Source: Planctomycetota bacterium (GTDB lineage: Bacteria > Planctomycetota > Phycisphaerae > WQYP01). From it: a DNA stretch of 64,000 nt. Made by a program: the position numbers and the translations under genes. Location: positions 1 to 64,000 of the forward strand of contig JAKBMM010000010.1 in NCBI GenBank assembly GCA_021831565.1, given 5' to 3'. This document shows positions 35,038 through 43,230 of this stretch, one piece after another (the first letter of the stretch is position 1; each line of letters opens with the position of its first letter). The notes under the pieces are model-generated. The model did no database searches and was not told the DNA's origin. It was given only the letters and a program-made list of their open reading frames with translations.

Positions 35038-35059
35038 CCTGTCGCCTCCTTGGTGAGCC

Positions 35060-36301
35060 TTATCGGCAAGAACCCATCCGCCCGGCCCGCGCCTGCGCAA
35101 GAAGCCAATCCGCTACACAGGCGGCGGCGTCGGGTTTTCCCATAGATCTGGCCGCCAGGGCCATCGCTCTCCGCCGGGATTCATCTCCCAGAAGATTCAA
35201 GATCATATTCTTCAGTTCGTATGCGTTGCGTTTCGGATCCACCTGGTCTCTCGCCAGCACGGCGGCGCCGCCGGAACACAATTGCCGGGCATTGGCCCGC
35301 TGATGATTGTCTTTATGGAAGGGATAAGGCAGCAGCACCGCCGGTACGCCGCAGGCGGTTAATTCCGCACAAGTTCCCGCGCCCGCCCGGGCCAGAGCCA
35401 GATCGGCAGCCGCCCATACCGCCCCCATGTCATCGCAATAGTCGAGGACAAGCCAGGGAATTTTTTTAAGCTGGCCCGCGGCGGCGCGCAAATCCTGGGC
35501 CTGTTCCGAACCAGCCAGGTGAAGAACCTGCCAGCCCGTGGAATCGGTCTGGCGGCCGGCCAGAGCACCGAGGAATTGTTCATCCCGCATCAGCACTTTC
35601 ATCGCTTCATTGATCGTTCGCGCTCCGAGAGAGGCGCCCGTGACCACCAGCGTACGGCGCTCAGGGTCCAGGCCCAGGCGGCTGATGGCTTGCTTTCGCG
35701 GCACACCGATTAAGTCTGCGCGAATGGGGCACCCCACTACCGATTCTTTTCCCGATGGTCTTACGAAAAAACCGACGCGCTGCGGCAAGGGCCACTGTGT
35801 GAATACACGGCCGGCGCCGTGCATCAGAAAACGATTGGCCCGGCCGGGACGCGCGTCCGGATTTAACAGACCCATGGGAATACTCATCTGTGCCGCGACC
35901 CATGCCGCCGGTCCTGCGGCGTAACCACCCAGCGCCAGCACCGCGTGGACGCTATGCGATTGATAGTAGCCGCGCCAGAAGGCACAGGAACGTCGCCAGG
36001 CACGGTAGAAAGCGGGCCAGTGCCAGGGGGCACGGCTCAGTGGCCGCACCGGCTGCTCGATATAGTCGGGGCCAAAACCGGAAAGCAGCCGTCGATCGAT
36101 CGTCCGCCCCGTGGCCGCCCAGATCAACTGGAGATTATCCCCAAGCCGGCGACGAAGTTGCGCCGCAACCGCCAGACCGGGGTACAAATGCCCTCCCGTA
36201 CCTCCTCCAGCCATAATGATCCGGATTGGCGCGTCTGTGCCCATGGCGATCCGTATCCCGGAAAAATTTTTGGGAATCGTTATACCGCCTGCGGCAGTCA
36301 T
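35060..36301 (-). CDS. murG: UDP-N-acetylglucosamine--N-acetylmuramyl transferase
   Basis: GT-B glycosyltransferase that makes lipid II at the inner face of the cytoplasmic membrane. The Gly-rich loop IIMAGGGTGGHLYPGLAVAA opens the fold, HSVHAVLALGGYAAGPAAWV and TLVVTGASLGARTINEAM follow, and the UDP-GlcNAc site is recognisable in ALARAGAGTCAELTACGVPA and LLPYPFHKDNHQRANA. The frame starts at ATG 36301, overlapping the ftsW stop by 4 bases; ATG 36244 is closer to the fold and equally possible. Confidence 0.96.
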   Translation of the reverse strand: MTAAGGITIPKNFSGIRIAMGTDAPIRIIMAGGGTGGHLYPGLAVAAQLRRRLGDNLQLIWAATGRTIDRRLLSGFGPDYIEQPVRPLSRAPWHWPAFYRAWRRSCAFWRGYYQSHSVHAVLALGGYAAGPAAWVAAQMSIPMGLLNPDARPGRANRFLMHGAGRVFTQWPLPQRVGFFVRPSGKESVVGCPIRADLIGVPRKQAISRLGLDPERRTLVVTGASLGARTINEAMKVLMRDEQFLGALAGRQTDSTGWQVLHLAGSEQAQDLRAAAGQLKKIPWLVLDYCDDMGAVWAAADLALARAGAGTCAELTACGVPAVLLPYPFHKDNHQRANARQLCSGGAAVLARDQVDPKRNAYELKNMILNLLGDESRRRAMALAARSMGKPDAAACVADWLLAQARAGRMGSCR

Positions 36302-37677
36302 GCCACGGTCCTCATCGCCACCGAATCATTCGCCGCGGCGGCCGGTAACTTTAACAACCGATCCGCCTGGCCGGTGGCCGCGGGCAGCCGGTTGGTCATC
36401 TCCATTCGGGTGGTTCGCTCGATGCTCATCAGCAGGCCAATCGCCGCCGCCGTGAGAATCCAACTGGTGCCACCCGACGAAATCAGCGGCAACGCAATGC
36501 CTTTGGTGGGCACGCTGACAGTGGCCACGGCGATGTTCATCGCCGCTTGCAGACTGATCATGGCGGTGCAGCCGAAGCCGGCCATTTTTCCAAACAGGTC
36601 ACGTGTCCGGCAGACAATGCGCCAGCCGCAGATGGTCAGGACCAGGTAGAGGCTCACGACCACCATGCAGCCGAAGAAACCGAGTTCCTCGGCAATCAGG
36701 CTGAAGATAAAGTCGGTATTTGCTTCGGGCAGATAACCCAGCTTCTGGATGCCATTGCCCAGCCCCCGCCCCCAGAAACCGCCGCTGGAAAAGGAAAGCA
36801 GCGACTGAATGGGGTTATAACCGGCGCCGCGCGGATCCAGGTGCGGATGCAAAAAGATCAACAGCCGCTCGCGGCGGTAGGGGATGTGCCAGACGGCGAA
36901 ATAGCCGAGCACCAAGACGCCCGGTACGAGGATCGCCAGATGCCACCACCGGCAACCAGCCATCAGCATGAGAATAGCGGAGACGCCGGCGATCAGGGCG
37001 GCGGTACCGAAATCCTCCTTAAGAATCAGGACGCAGGTAATACCGATAATCGCCGTCAGCGGCAGAAATCCCCGCAGAAAATCGCGAATTTTGTCTTCTC
37101 GGTGCATCGCATAGGCGCTGATGAAAAGGACCAGCGACCATTTGGCCAGTTCCGATGGTTCAAAGCTGATCGCGTGCGATCCTATTCGCAGCAGCAGCCA
37201 GCGTCTGGCCCCGTTGATGCTTGTTCCCAGGTGCGTCAGTACCAGCGCCAGCAGCAGCAGGGCGGCGATCAACAGAAAGGTGACGGCCGAAAGCGGCAGA
37301 GAGCGGCCGATCAGGCGGCGATAGTCAAACCGCCATACCAGGCACATGGCCAGAACTGCCAGAAGCATGTGGAGCGCCGCGCCGCTGATAAAAAAGTGGA
37401 TGAACCAGTGTCGGGAAAAATCAGAGATGCGCGCATTGGCGCTGTGCACCATGACCAAACCGATGCCCAACAGGCTCAGGCAGACCAGGCAAAGGATCTG
37501 ATCGAGCGTCAACGTCACGGGGCGCAACGCAACGGAAAAACCCCTCGAACCGGGACTCCACTGCCCGGAAGAAGGCGCCGCGTTCGACCTCGCCGACAGG
37601 GGCCAGTTGATACGATTCGGCCAGTGTATATGGTACGTGTTACGGGGCATCCGGCACCTGTCGGCAGACTTGGCCAT
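36298..37677 (-). CDS. ftsW: FtsW/RodA-type peptidoglycan polymerase
   Basis: SEDS-family glycosyltransferase that polymerises lipid II at the septum. About 10 membrane spans can be traced, from TLDQILCLVCLSLLGIGLVM to SWILTAAAIGLLMSI. Conserved SEDS segments include INGARRWLLLRIGSHAISFE with PSELAKWSLVLFISAYAM, KEDFGTAALIAGVSAILMLM, NPIQSLLSFSSGGFWGRGLG and LPEANTDFIFSLIAEELGF, and the C-terminal GIALPLISSGGTSW. The start is uncertain: the frame is open to 37932, with ATGs at 37767, 37677 and 37650 all before the first span. First gene of the mur/fts operon. Confidence 0.93.
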   Translation of the reverse strand: MAKSADRCRMPRNTYHIHWPNRINWPLSARSNAAPSSGQWSPGSRGFSVALRPVTLTLDQILCLVCLSLLGIGLVMVHSANARISDFSRHWFIHFFISGAALHMLLAVLAMCLVWRFDYRRLIGRSLPLSAVTFLLIAALLLLALVLTHLGTSINGARRWLLLRIGSHAISFEPSELAKWSLVLFISAYAMHREDKIRDFLRGFLPLTAIIGITCVLILKEDFGTAALIAGVSAILMLMAGCRWWHLAILVPGVLVLGYFAVWHIPYRRERLLIFLHPHLDPRGAGYNPIQSLLSFSSGGFWGRGLGNGIQKLGYLPEANTDFIFSLIAEELGFFGCMVVVSLYLVLTICGWRIVCRTRDLFGKMAGFGCTAMISLQAAMNIAVATVSVPTKGIALPLISSGGTSWILTAAAIGLLMSIERTTRMEMTNRLPAATGQADRLLKLPAAAANDSVAMRTVA

Positions 37678-38292
37678 ATTTTGCGGCAAGGTTATGCCAC
37701 GAGTTCGGCAAGCCGGGTCGCGGTGGTGGCGCGCAAACCCCTCGGACGATGTCGTCGTGCCTTCCATCGGTCGGGATTGGTTCCGGCTGTTCCATGCCTT
37801 GAATTTGATGCACTCCTTGCACCTATCCCTGCATGTACTCTCGTCTCGCTCTCCCGGAACTATCTGGCTGGGAGATAAGCGAGACCGATAAACCCAATAT
37901 AATACATTTTCGTTCCACAGCTCCAAATACAATCACTTTTTTTAGCATAAATGCCGACTTTTTTGGGATATACTCCGTACCGCCCGCTTTGCCGCATTTC
38001 CAGGAACCAACCACGTCGCTCCGGGATTTCCGGTCAGTCGGTGGCATCGGATGTAATTGTACGTGGCCAGGACGCTAAAGGACAAACGGAAATATTGCCC
38101 GGACCGCAGCGTTTTGTTTCTTCCAGGGCTGTATTTGGCGCTTGCATTTGAGCTTTCTCTGGCATAGATATACAGGATGATAAGGGATTGGGACTTATAC
38201 GGCCGATATAATCATAGGTTGCGTCGTGGTTTTGACGCTTCTTCGACGCTTCCCATGGTGTCGGACATAATTGAATTGCAAGCTGGGCAGCT
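37678..38292. other. Long intergenic region between divergent ftsW and kinase genes
   Basis: About 600 bases with no convincing gene. Several short frames exist but show no family resemblance. An AT-rich stretch at 37895-37975 includes candidate minus-strand -10 sequences (TATTAT and TATATT) for the mur/fts operon. A perfect TATAAT occurs near 38203 on the plus strand without a matching -35. The sequence GACGCTTC occurs twice, 6 bases apart, at about 38234-38255. Confidence 0.4.
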
Positions 38293-39576
38293 ATGTTAAA
38301 CGTTTCCGCTAAAAGTACCGGAGAAACTCTTCTCGGACGTTTGCTTGTCGAGCAGGGGCTGTGTACATCCGATGAGCTTGCCGAATGTCTGGTTGCTCAG
38401 TCTCAACAGGACAAAGAAAGCAATCAGCGCAGTTTGGCCGACATCATGGTCGCCAACGGCTTCATCACGCCGACTCAATTGAATCGGGTCCGCGCCGCGG
38501 TGGAAGAACAAAAGAGCATTCAGCAGATTCCGGGCTATCAAATCCTCTCCAAACTGGGATTCGGTGCCATGGCCGTGGTCTTCAAAGCGCGGCAGCTTTC
38601 GCTGGATCGCATGGTGGCCATCAAGGTGCTACCCAAAAAACTCAGCGAAAACAAGGAATTCGTCGATCGCTTCTACATGGAGGGCAAGGCGGCGGCGAAA
38701 CTGAATCATCCCAACATCGTCGCGGCTTACGACGTCGGCGAAGCCGGTGGGTATCACTACTTCGTTATGGAGTATGTGGAGGGTAAAACCGTATACGACC
38801 ACTTGGTCGATAGCGGCAAGCCGTATCCGGAAAACGAGGCGTTGGGCATTATGATCCAGATCTGCCGGGCCCTGGTGCATGCGCACCAGCACGGCTTGAT
38901 TCACCGCGACGTCAAGCCCAAGAATATTATGATCACCCCAACTGGAGTGGCCAAACTGGCGGACATGGGGCTGGCGCGCCAGGTGGGCGACCAGGCCGCG
39001 GCGCTGGCCGAGGTCGGCAAGGCTTATGGAACGCCCTATTACATCTCGCCGGAGCAGATTCGGGGCGAGCTGCACGTCGATTTCCGCGCCGACATCTATT
39101 CGCTGGGCGCCACCTTCTACCACATGGTAACCGGTCGTGTGCCATTTGAAGCTCCGTCGCCGGCGGCGGTGATGCACAAGCATCTCAAGGAGCCTCTGAT
39201 TCCACCGGATCATATCGTTACCTCGCTTAGCGCTGGAGTGGCGGAGATCATTGAGGTGGCGATGGCCAAGGATCCAAGAAAACGCTACGTCTCCACTCAA
39301 GACATGCTCACGGATCTGGAGGCGGTGGCGCGCGGCGAACCGCCGTTGCTCGCACGCCGATCTTACGATTTAACTTCGCTGGCGAATATGGAGTCAGCGG
39401 CCGGCGCCGCCGACCCTCTCGCCTCCGGTGGCAGGGCGGACGTGCACAGCCAGGCGACGATTGATTTTAGCGCGCGGACCTTCGTTCAGAAATTTACCGA
39501 TCCGCTGGTGCTCTTTTTGGCCGGGACCTTGTTGCTGGCCGTTATCTTCATCATCGCGCTGCTCCTGTCGCGATAA
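38293..39576 (+). CDS. Membrane-anchored Hanks-type Ser/Thr protein kinase
   Basis: A 427-residue protein in three parts. Residues 10-75 form a helical domain resembling the N-terminal domain of type II secretion/type IV pilus ATPases (LLGRLLVEQGLCTSDELAEC). Residues 82-345 are a kinase domain with VAIKVL (Lys 111), HRDVKPKNIM (204-213), and YGTPYYISPEQIRGE. The metal-binding triad is DMG (224-226) instead of DFG. The C-terminus has a single membrane span (LVLFLAGTLLLAVIFIIALL) and only a few residues outside, so no sensor domain is present on the far side. Targets unknown. Confidence 0.92.
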   Translation: MLNVSAKSTGETLLGRLLVEQGLCTSDELAECLVAQSQQDKESNQRSLADIMVANGFITPTQLNRVRAAVEEQKSIQQIPGYQILSKLGFGAMAVVFKARQLSLDRMVAIKVLPKKLSENKEFVDRFYMEGKAAAKLNHPNIVAAYDVGEAGGYHYFVMEYVEGKTVYDHLVDSGKPYPENEALGIMIQICRALVHAHQHGLIHRDVKPKNIMITPTGVAKLADMGLARQVGDQAAALAEVGKAYGTPYYISPEQIRGELHVDFRADIYSLGATFYHMVTGRVPFEAPSPAAVMHKHLKEPLIPPDHIVTSLSAGVAEIIEVAMAKDPRKRYVSTQDMLTDLEAVARGEPPLLARRSYDLTSLANMESAAGAADPLASGGRADVHSQATIDFSARTFVQKFTDPLVLFLAGTLLLAVIFIIALLLSR

Positions 39577-39580
39577 GGAA

Positions 39581-40597
39581 TCAATCCGCGTCGATGGTTT
39601 CCGGCGGCTCCGGTGGCGTGAACGTCGCGGCCTTGCCCGGGCGCACCGAGAGTTTCTGGGCGTGCTCCATGAGAAATTCCACGCGTGGGAAATTTCCCGT
39701 TTTGGGCATCGCTTGCGCCAGCACCTTCGCCGCCCATCGCAGGTAGGTTCGGCGCGACACGTGTGTAATCAGAACCAGCTCGTTGCGCAACTGCGGCAGA
39801 GCTTCGATCAGATCGTCCAGGTGCAGGTGCCGGCCCGCTTCGGCGCGGCGGCGGTGTCCGGGTTCAAAAAAAGTGCACTCCGTGATCAGCACCCGCGCCT
39901 CGCGCACGCCATCCTGCGTGAGTGTTTGGGCCATGTTGGTATCGCCGGTGTAAGCCGCCAGCGGTACATCCAGCGTGTAAGTGATCTTTTCGCCGCGCTG
40001 GCGCATGTCGCGCAGCACATGACCGGGTAAGTTCAGGGCGGACAGATCGGGTCGGAGTTTTTCCCGCCGGTCCAGGATCAGGTATCCCACCGAGGGAACG
40101 CTATGGCGGGTGGCGAAAGCGCGAACCACCAGACCCTTGCGGATTTCAAATTCATCGCCGACGTTCAGTGGAATCAGCCGGTGTTCCGGAACTTTTCCCT
40201 CCAGCGCCGCCCAGGCGCGAAAGATGCCGGCCAGCCCCTCGGCGATGCCGGCCGGGCACAGCACCGTACCGGGTACCATGCCCTGAAAGAAACGCTGCGA
40301 GAGGTAGTAAACAATCCCCGCACTGTGATCGATGTGTCCGTGCGTGAGCAGGCAGAAGTCGCTACTGAGAACCGGCCGCGGGCATTTGCCGATGTCGAAT
40401 ACCAGATTGAGCTCCGGAAGTTGCACCACGCTTTCCTCGCCGGCCACGCTGTAGCCAAGCACGTGAAAATAGGGCGTCTTGACGATCGCCATGGCCGGCA
40501 GCAGCGGCATCTGACGGGGGACGCCACCGCCGGTAAGATTGCGCGGCGCGGCCGGCGAGGGAGTGAACGATTCGGGTTGGGATTGAGAATCCGTCAT
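39581..40597 (-). CDS. MBL-fold hydrolase, ribonuclease Z-like
   Basis: A 338-residue metallo-beta-lactamase-fold protein. The zinc motif is LLTHGHIDHSAGIVYYL, with further ligands in AAYTGDTNMAQTL and LVLITHVSRRTYLRW. ITECTFFEPGHRRRAEAGRH resembles the region between these ligands in RNase Z-type enzymes. True tRNase Z usually has a flexible arm not obvious here, so a different phosphodiester or small-molecule substrate is possible. It is convergent with the kinase gene, with only 4 bases between the stops. Confidence 0.82.
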   Translation of the reverse strand: MTDSQSQPESFTPSPAAPRNLTGGGVPRQMPLLPAMAIVKTPYFHVLGYSVAGEESVVQLPELNLVFDIGKCPRPVLSSDFCLLTHGHIDHSAGIVYYLSQRFFQGMVPGTVLCPAGIAEGLAGIFRAWAALEGKVPEHRLIPLNVGDEFEIRKGLVVRAFATRHSVPSVGYLILDRREKLRPDLSALNLPGHVLRDMRQRGEKITYTLDVPLAAYTGDTNMAQTLTQDGVREARVLITECTFFEPGHRRRAEAGRHLHLDDLIEALPQLRNELVLITHVSRRTYLRWAAKVLAQAMPKTGNFPRVEFLMEHAQKLSVRPGKAATFTPPEPPETIDAD

Positions 40598-40643
40598 TAC
40601 TGGAATGTATCAGAAAAGCGCCGTCGACGCCTGTGACGGCCCC

Positions 40644-41534
40644 TTAAGGCAGCGGTACCACGGGAAAATGAAATCGCACCTTGCACTGGCGCTGGTGTAT
40701 TTTCAGACGCAAAACCAGTGATGTGCTCCGGTTCACCGCCGCAGTCAACGGAACCAGAATTTTGTAGCGACCCGGGCCGGATAGAACCGAGATATAACCG
40801 TGGTTAATCGGCCGCCCTTTGCGCAGAACGGCAAGCGAAACAAAACAACCGGTCGGCCCGCTCAAAAACACCGGCAGAAAGGGCCGGCGGTTGATGATTT
40901 TGGATGGTCCTGTTCGTATGCTTACGCCCCATTTATTAAGCACCGGCGAGTGCGGGCTTATGCCGAACCTGGCCGAAAGACCCTTTACCCGGAGCGTGCG
41001 TATTTTTCCTCCGTAAAGCACCACGAACGAACCGGAAAGGCCGCGGATGGCCGTAGCCTTGGGCGGCGCCGGCGCAAAACGCAGTACCATCGGGAATCCC
41101 AGTTCGCCGGCCTGTTTGAGGCTTCTCCGCAACGCCTCGTTCAAGGGCCGTGGCTGGAGGAAAGCATGGTGCAGCGCCCGCAGGGGCGCGCCGGTATTAA
41201 ACCCGCCGGAAAAAATACGCAGATGTTGATAATCGCTTGGATGGATGATCCGTTTGTCGATTATCTGCAAGATCACCTGTACACCTACGTGTCGATCCAG
41301 CACGCGGGCATAAGGCAATTGATCCGTGGTCAGAACCGCAGCCCGTGTTTGCGCCACCGCCGCCAGTCGTACCACCACCGGCGTCTTGCTTACGATTTTT
41401 TGGGCGGGTCCTGGAGCGGCATGGCCCGCCGGTCGGTAAGCAAGAACCGCTTGGGACGCCAACAGAATAACCGGCAGGATCAACCATCCAATGGCTGGGA
41501 TCGGCAAATGACGCTGCTGTGGCATATTGAGCAA
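40644..41534 (-). CDS. Exported protein of unknown function
   Basis: A 296-residue protein with a signal peptide (IGWLILPVILLASQAVLA, residues 15-32). The remainder is rich in Arg, Pro and hydrophobic residues, with patterns such as PVVVRLAAVAQTRAAVLTTD and GPTGCFVSLAVLRKGRPINH. No family is recognised. The C-terminus could form a small beta-sandwich (SGPGRYKILVPLTAAVNRST, VRFHFPVVPL). Its start lies near the tRNA-Thr gene on the same strand. Confidence 0.6.
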   Translation of the reverse strand: MLNMPQQRHLPIPAIGWLILPVILLASQAVLAYRPAGHAAPGPAQKIVSKTPVVVRLAAVAQTRAAVLTTDQLPYARVLDRHVGVQVILQIIDKRIIHPSDYQHLRIFSGGFNTGAPLRALHHAFLQPRPLNEALRRSLKQAGELGFPMVLRFAPAPPKATAIRGLSGSFVVLYGGKIRTLRVKGLSARFGISPHSPVLNKWGVSIRTGPSKIINRRPFLPVFLSGPTGCFVSLAVLRKGRPINHGYISVLSGPGRYKILVPLTAAVNRSTSLVLRLKIHQRQCKVRFHFPVVPLP

Positions 41535-41563
41535 AGCCTTTGTTTACATACGAATTTACAAAA

Positions 41564-41635
41564 GCCGCCGAGGGGACTCGAACCCTTGACCTACGCTTTA
41601 CGAAAGCGTCGCTCTACCGACTGAGCTACGGCGGC
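41564..41635 (-). tRNA. tRNA-Thr (anticodon CGT)
   Basis: The minus strand folds as a 72-nucleotide cloverleaf: acceptor stem GCCGCCG/CGGCGGC, D-arm GCTCAGTCGGTAGAGC, anticodon stem-loop ACGCT-TTCGTAA-AGCGT and T-arm with GGTTCGAGTCC. The anticodon is CGT, decoding ACG threonine codons. No CCA is encoded. Confidence 0.95.
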
Positions 41636-41734
41636 AACCAATGCGGATTTACCAATAAAACCAGTTTTTCCCGTTGCTTTTATTGGCGATTGTGAGTGTA
41701 TCATAGCAATGCCCCGCTGGTTATCCAACACCGT

Positions 41735-41763
41735 TTGACTTTGGATATGCTTGCGGTCATAGT
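41735..41763 (+). promoter_or_regulatory. Probable promoter of the aromatic leader/DAHP synthase transcript
   Basis: TTGACT (41735-41740) matches the -35 consensus at five of six positions. After 17 bases CATAGT (41758-41763) is a fair -10. Transcription would begin at about 41770, at or near the leader ATG, so the leader mRNA may be leaderless. The match is modest and the exact start is inferred. Confidence 0.45.
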
Positions 41764-41769
41764 TGAGAT

Positions 41770-41865
41770 ATGAACCATGTGGCTCTCGCAATTCGACCCT
41801 TGCCCGCCGGTGCGCATGACCGGTTCTGGTTCTTTTATTTTACCGGATTGGGTCCGCGGGCTTGA
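41770..41865 (+). CDS. Aromatic leader peptide (attenuation control peptide)
   Basis: A 31-codon frame: ATG at 41770, TGA at 41863-41865. The peptide is MNHVALAIRPLPAGAHDR followed by FWFFYF and then TGLGPRA. Codons 19-24 therefore call for Phe, Trp, Phe, Phe, Tyr, Phe, all three aromatic amino acids in one run, just before the stop. This is the composition of attenuation peptides such as those of pheA and trp operons. The stop codon overlaps a segment that can form the antiterminator. The next large gene downstream is DAHP synthase, first enzyme of the aromatic pathway. Only a weak GAG lies upstream, and translation may be leaderless. It is too short for homology support; the case rests on composition, position and the hairpins. 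Confidence 0.7.
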   Translation: MNHVALAIRPLPAGAHDRFWFFYFTGLGPRA

Positions 41866-41920
41866 GAGTTTCCAGTTTTATCTTGAGGAATTCAATGGAA
41901 GCCCGCCGAAAGACGGGCTT
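41802..41920 (+). promoter_or_regulatory. Predicted ribosome-mediated transcription attenuator for aromatic synthesis
   Basis: Four segments can pair in exclusive ways. Segment 1, GCCCGC (41802-41807), inside the leader peptide gene. Segment 2, GCGGGCTT (41856-41863), at the leader stop codon. Segment 3, AAGCCCGC (41899-41906). Segment 4, CGGGCTT (41914-41920). 1:2 would be the pause hairpin, 2:3 the antiterminator (8 perfect pairs), 3:4 the terminator (7 perfect pairs). A ribosome stalled on the aromatic codons (41824-41841) would cover segment 1 but leave segment 2 free, favouring 2:3. A ribosome at the stop would mask segment 2 and favour 3:4. Inference from sequence; the U-run after the terminator is weak. 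Confidence 0.65.
41899..41920 (+). terminator. Intrinsic-terminator-like hairpin in the aro leader
   Basis: AAGCCCG, an 8-base loop CCGAAAGA, and CGGGCTT form a perfect 7-pair stem, followed by AAATCTTT. The U content of the trailer is low for a strong terminator. It is the 3:4 hairpin of the predicted attenuator. Confidence 0.55.
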
Positions 41921-41960
41921 AAATCTTTATGGTATCGTCCGCTTTTGAGGAGTTCGGATC

Positions 41961-42089
41961 GTGAAAACCTATCTGCAACAAAATCTCGATGCGGGTCTGG
42001 GCTTGGCGGAGAAGGCCCTGCGACTGGCCCGGCGGATCGAAAGCGAGTTGGTCCGCAGTACAAGCGCGGAGCAACTTTGGCGAAAGTGA
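41961..42089 (+). CDS. 42-residue ORF between the attenuator and DAHP synthase
   Basis: GTG at 41961 follows GAGGAG with good spacing. The frame gives [20 protein letters not shown], then [20 protein letters not shown], ending in RK. It is strongly helical and amphipathic, with no cysteine or proline. I recognise no family. It lies after the predicted terminator, so it would be expressed together with the DAHP synthase gene that starts 115 bases downstream. A small partner or regulatory peptide is possible, but a chance frame cannot be excluded. Confidence 0.45.
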   Translation: MKTYLQQNLDAGLGLAEKALRLARRIESELVRSTSAEQLWRK

Positions 42090-42204
42090 CACGAAAGCTC
42101 CGGAAATTCGCCCCTCCGCGAGCGATGCCGGGGTGGGTTTGCGGCGGGGGGGCGGGGACAACCGCGGAGAAGTAAAACGCCCGACTTTTTTGGAGGAACG
42201 GCGC

Positions 42205-43227
42205 ATGATTATCGTGATGGAACAGGGTGCGACTCGGTCCCAGGTGGATTACGTGGTCAGTCTCATCCATGAAATGGGTTTGCGCGAGCATATTATCGTC
42301 GGCGCCGAGCGCACGGTGGTGGGCGTGATCGGCGACGATCGCCAGAAAGACAAGGACAAACTGGAAAATGTTCCCGGTGTGGAAAAGGTCATACCGGTGC
42401 TGGCGCCATACAAAATGGCCTCCCGCGAAGTGAAAAAAGAGCGGACCATCGTGCCGCTGGGCGGACGTCTGGGCGGGTCGGCCGGCGGAAAAAAACTGGC
42501 CCTGATCGCCGGGCCGTGCTCGGTGGAAGATCGCTCCAGGTTGCTGGAAATTGCCCACGCGGTCAAAGAGGCTGGCGCGACGGGTCTGCGGGGCGGCGCG
42601 TTTAAGCCGCGGACCAGCCCCTATGCGTTTCAGGGGCTGGGCGAAAAAGGCCTGGAAATTCTCGCTGAGGCGCGGGAGCAAACCGGCTTGGCGGTGGTGA
42701 CGGAGGTGATGTCGATTGATCAGGTTCAACTGGTCGCCCGCTACGCCGATGTGCTCCAGGTGGGCGCCCGCAACATGCAGAATTACAACCTGCTCTTGGC
42801 GGTGGGGGAGCAATCCAAGCCGGTGCTGTTGAAGCGCGGCCTCTCGGCCACACTGGAAGAGTTTCTGCTGGCGGCGGAATACGTCATTTCCCGCGGCAAC
42901 GGCCATGTAATTCTCTGCGAGCGCGGCATCCGCACATTTGAAACCTACTGCCGCAACACGCTGCCGCTGGCGGTCGTGCCGGAGGCGCATCGGATCAGCC
43001 ATTTACCGATCATTGTAGACCCCTCCCAGGGAACGGGCCATGCGCATCTGGTTCCGGACATGTGCCGGGCGGCGGTGGCCTGCGGGGCCGATGGCCTGCT
43101 CATCGAATGCCATGCGGATCCCGCGCATGCGCTGACCGATGGCGCCCAGTCGATCACGCCGGGGGTTCTCCAATCCCTGACGGGCTCGCTGCGCAGAATC
43201 GCCGCAGCCGTGGACCGGGTCATCTAA
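42205..43227 (+). CDS. aroF: 3-deoxy-7-phosphoheptulonate synthase (DAHP synthase, type I beta)
   Basis: Joins phosphoenolpyruvate and erythrose 4-phosphate, the first step of the shikimate pathway. Residues 1-80 form a ferredoxin-like regulatory domain ([20 protein letters not shown]). The barrel starts at [20 protein letters not shown]. Landmarks are [71 protein letters not shown] and [11 protein letters not shown]. This is the AroA(G)-like form with an N-terminal domain, common outside the enterics. GGAGGAAC precedes the ATG. Upstream lies a predicted attenuator sensing aromatic codons. Confidence 0.95.
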   Translation: MIIVMEQGATRSQVDYVVSLIHEMGLREHIIVGAERTVVGVIGDDRQKDKDKLENVPGVEKVIPVLAPYKMASREVKKERTIVPLGGRLGGSAGGKKLALIAGPCSVEDRSRLLEIAHAVKEAGATGLRGGAFKPRTSPYAFQGLGEKGLEILAEAREQTGLAVVTEVMSIDQVQLVARYADVLQVGARNMQNYNLLLAVGEQSKPVLLKRGLSATLEEFLLAAEYVISRGNGHVILCERGIRTFETYCRNTLPLAVVPEAHRISHLPIIVDPSQGTGHAHLVPDMCRAAVACGADGLLIECHADPAHALTDGAQSITPGVLQSLTGSLRRIAAAVDRVI

Positions 43228-43230
43228 GAA

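Noticed and set aside
36547-37878. Plus-strand open frame of 443 codons
   Set aside because: Antisense to ftsW; very rich in Gln, Arg and Asp with no recognisable domain, as expected from the reverse complement of membrane spans.
41777-42175. 132-codon plus-strand frame overlapping the aromatic leader
   Set aside because: It begins inside the leader peptide gene in another frame, passes through the predicted terminator and the small ORF, and shows no family resemblance. The 31-codon frame with the aromatic run explains the region better.
41878-43002. Minus-strand open frame of 374 codons
   Set aside because: Antisense to the DAHP synthase gene, which is certain from motifs.
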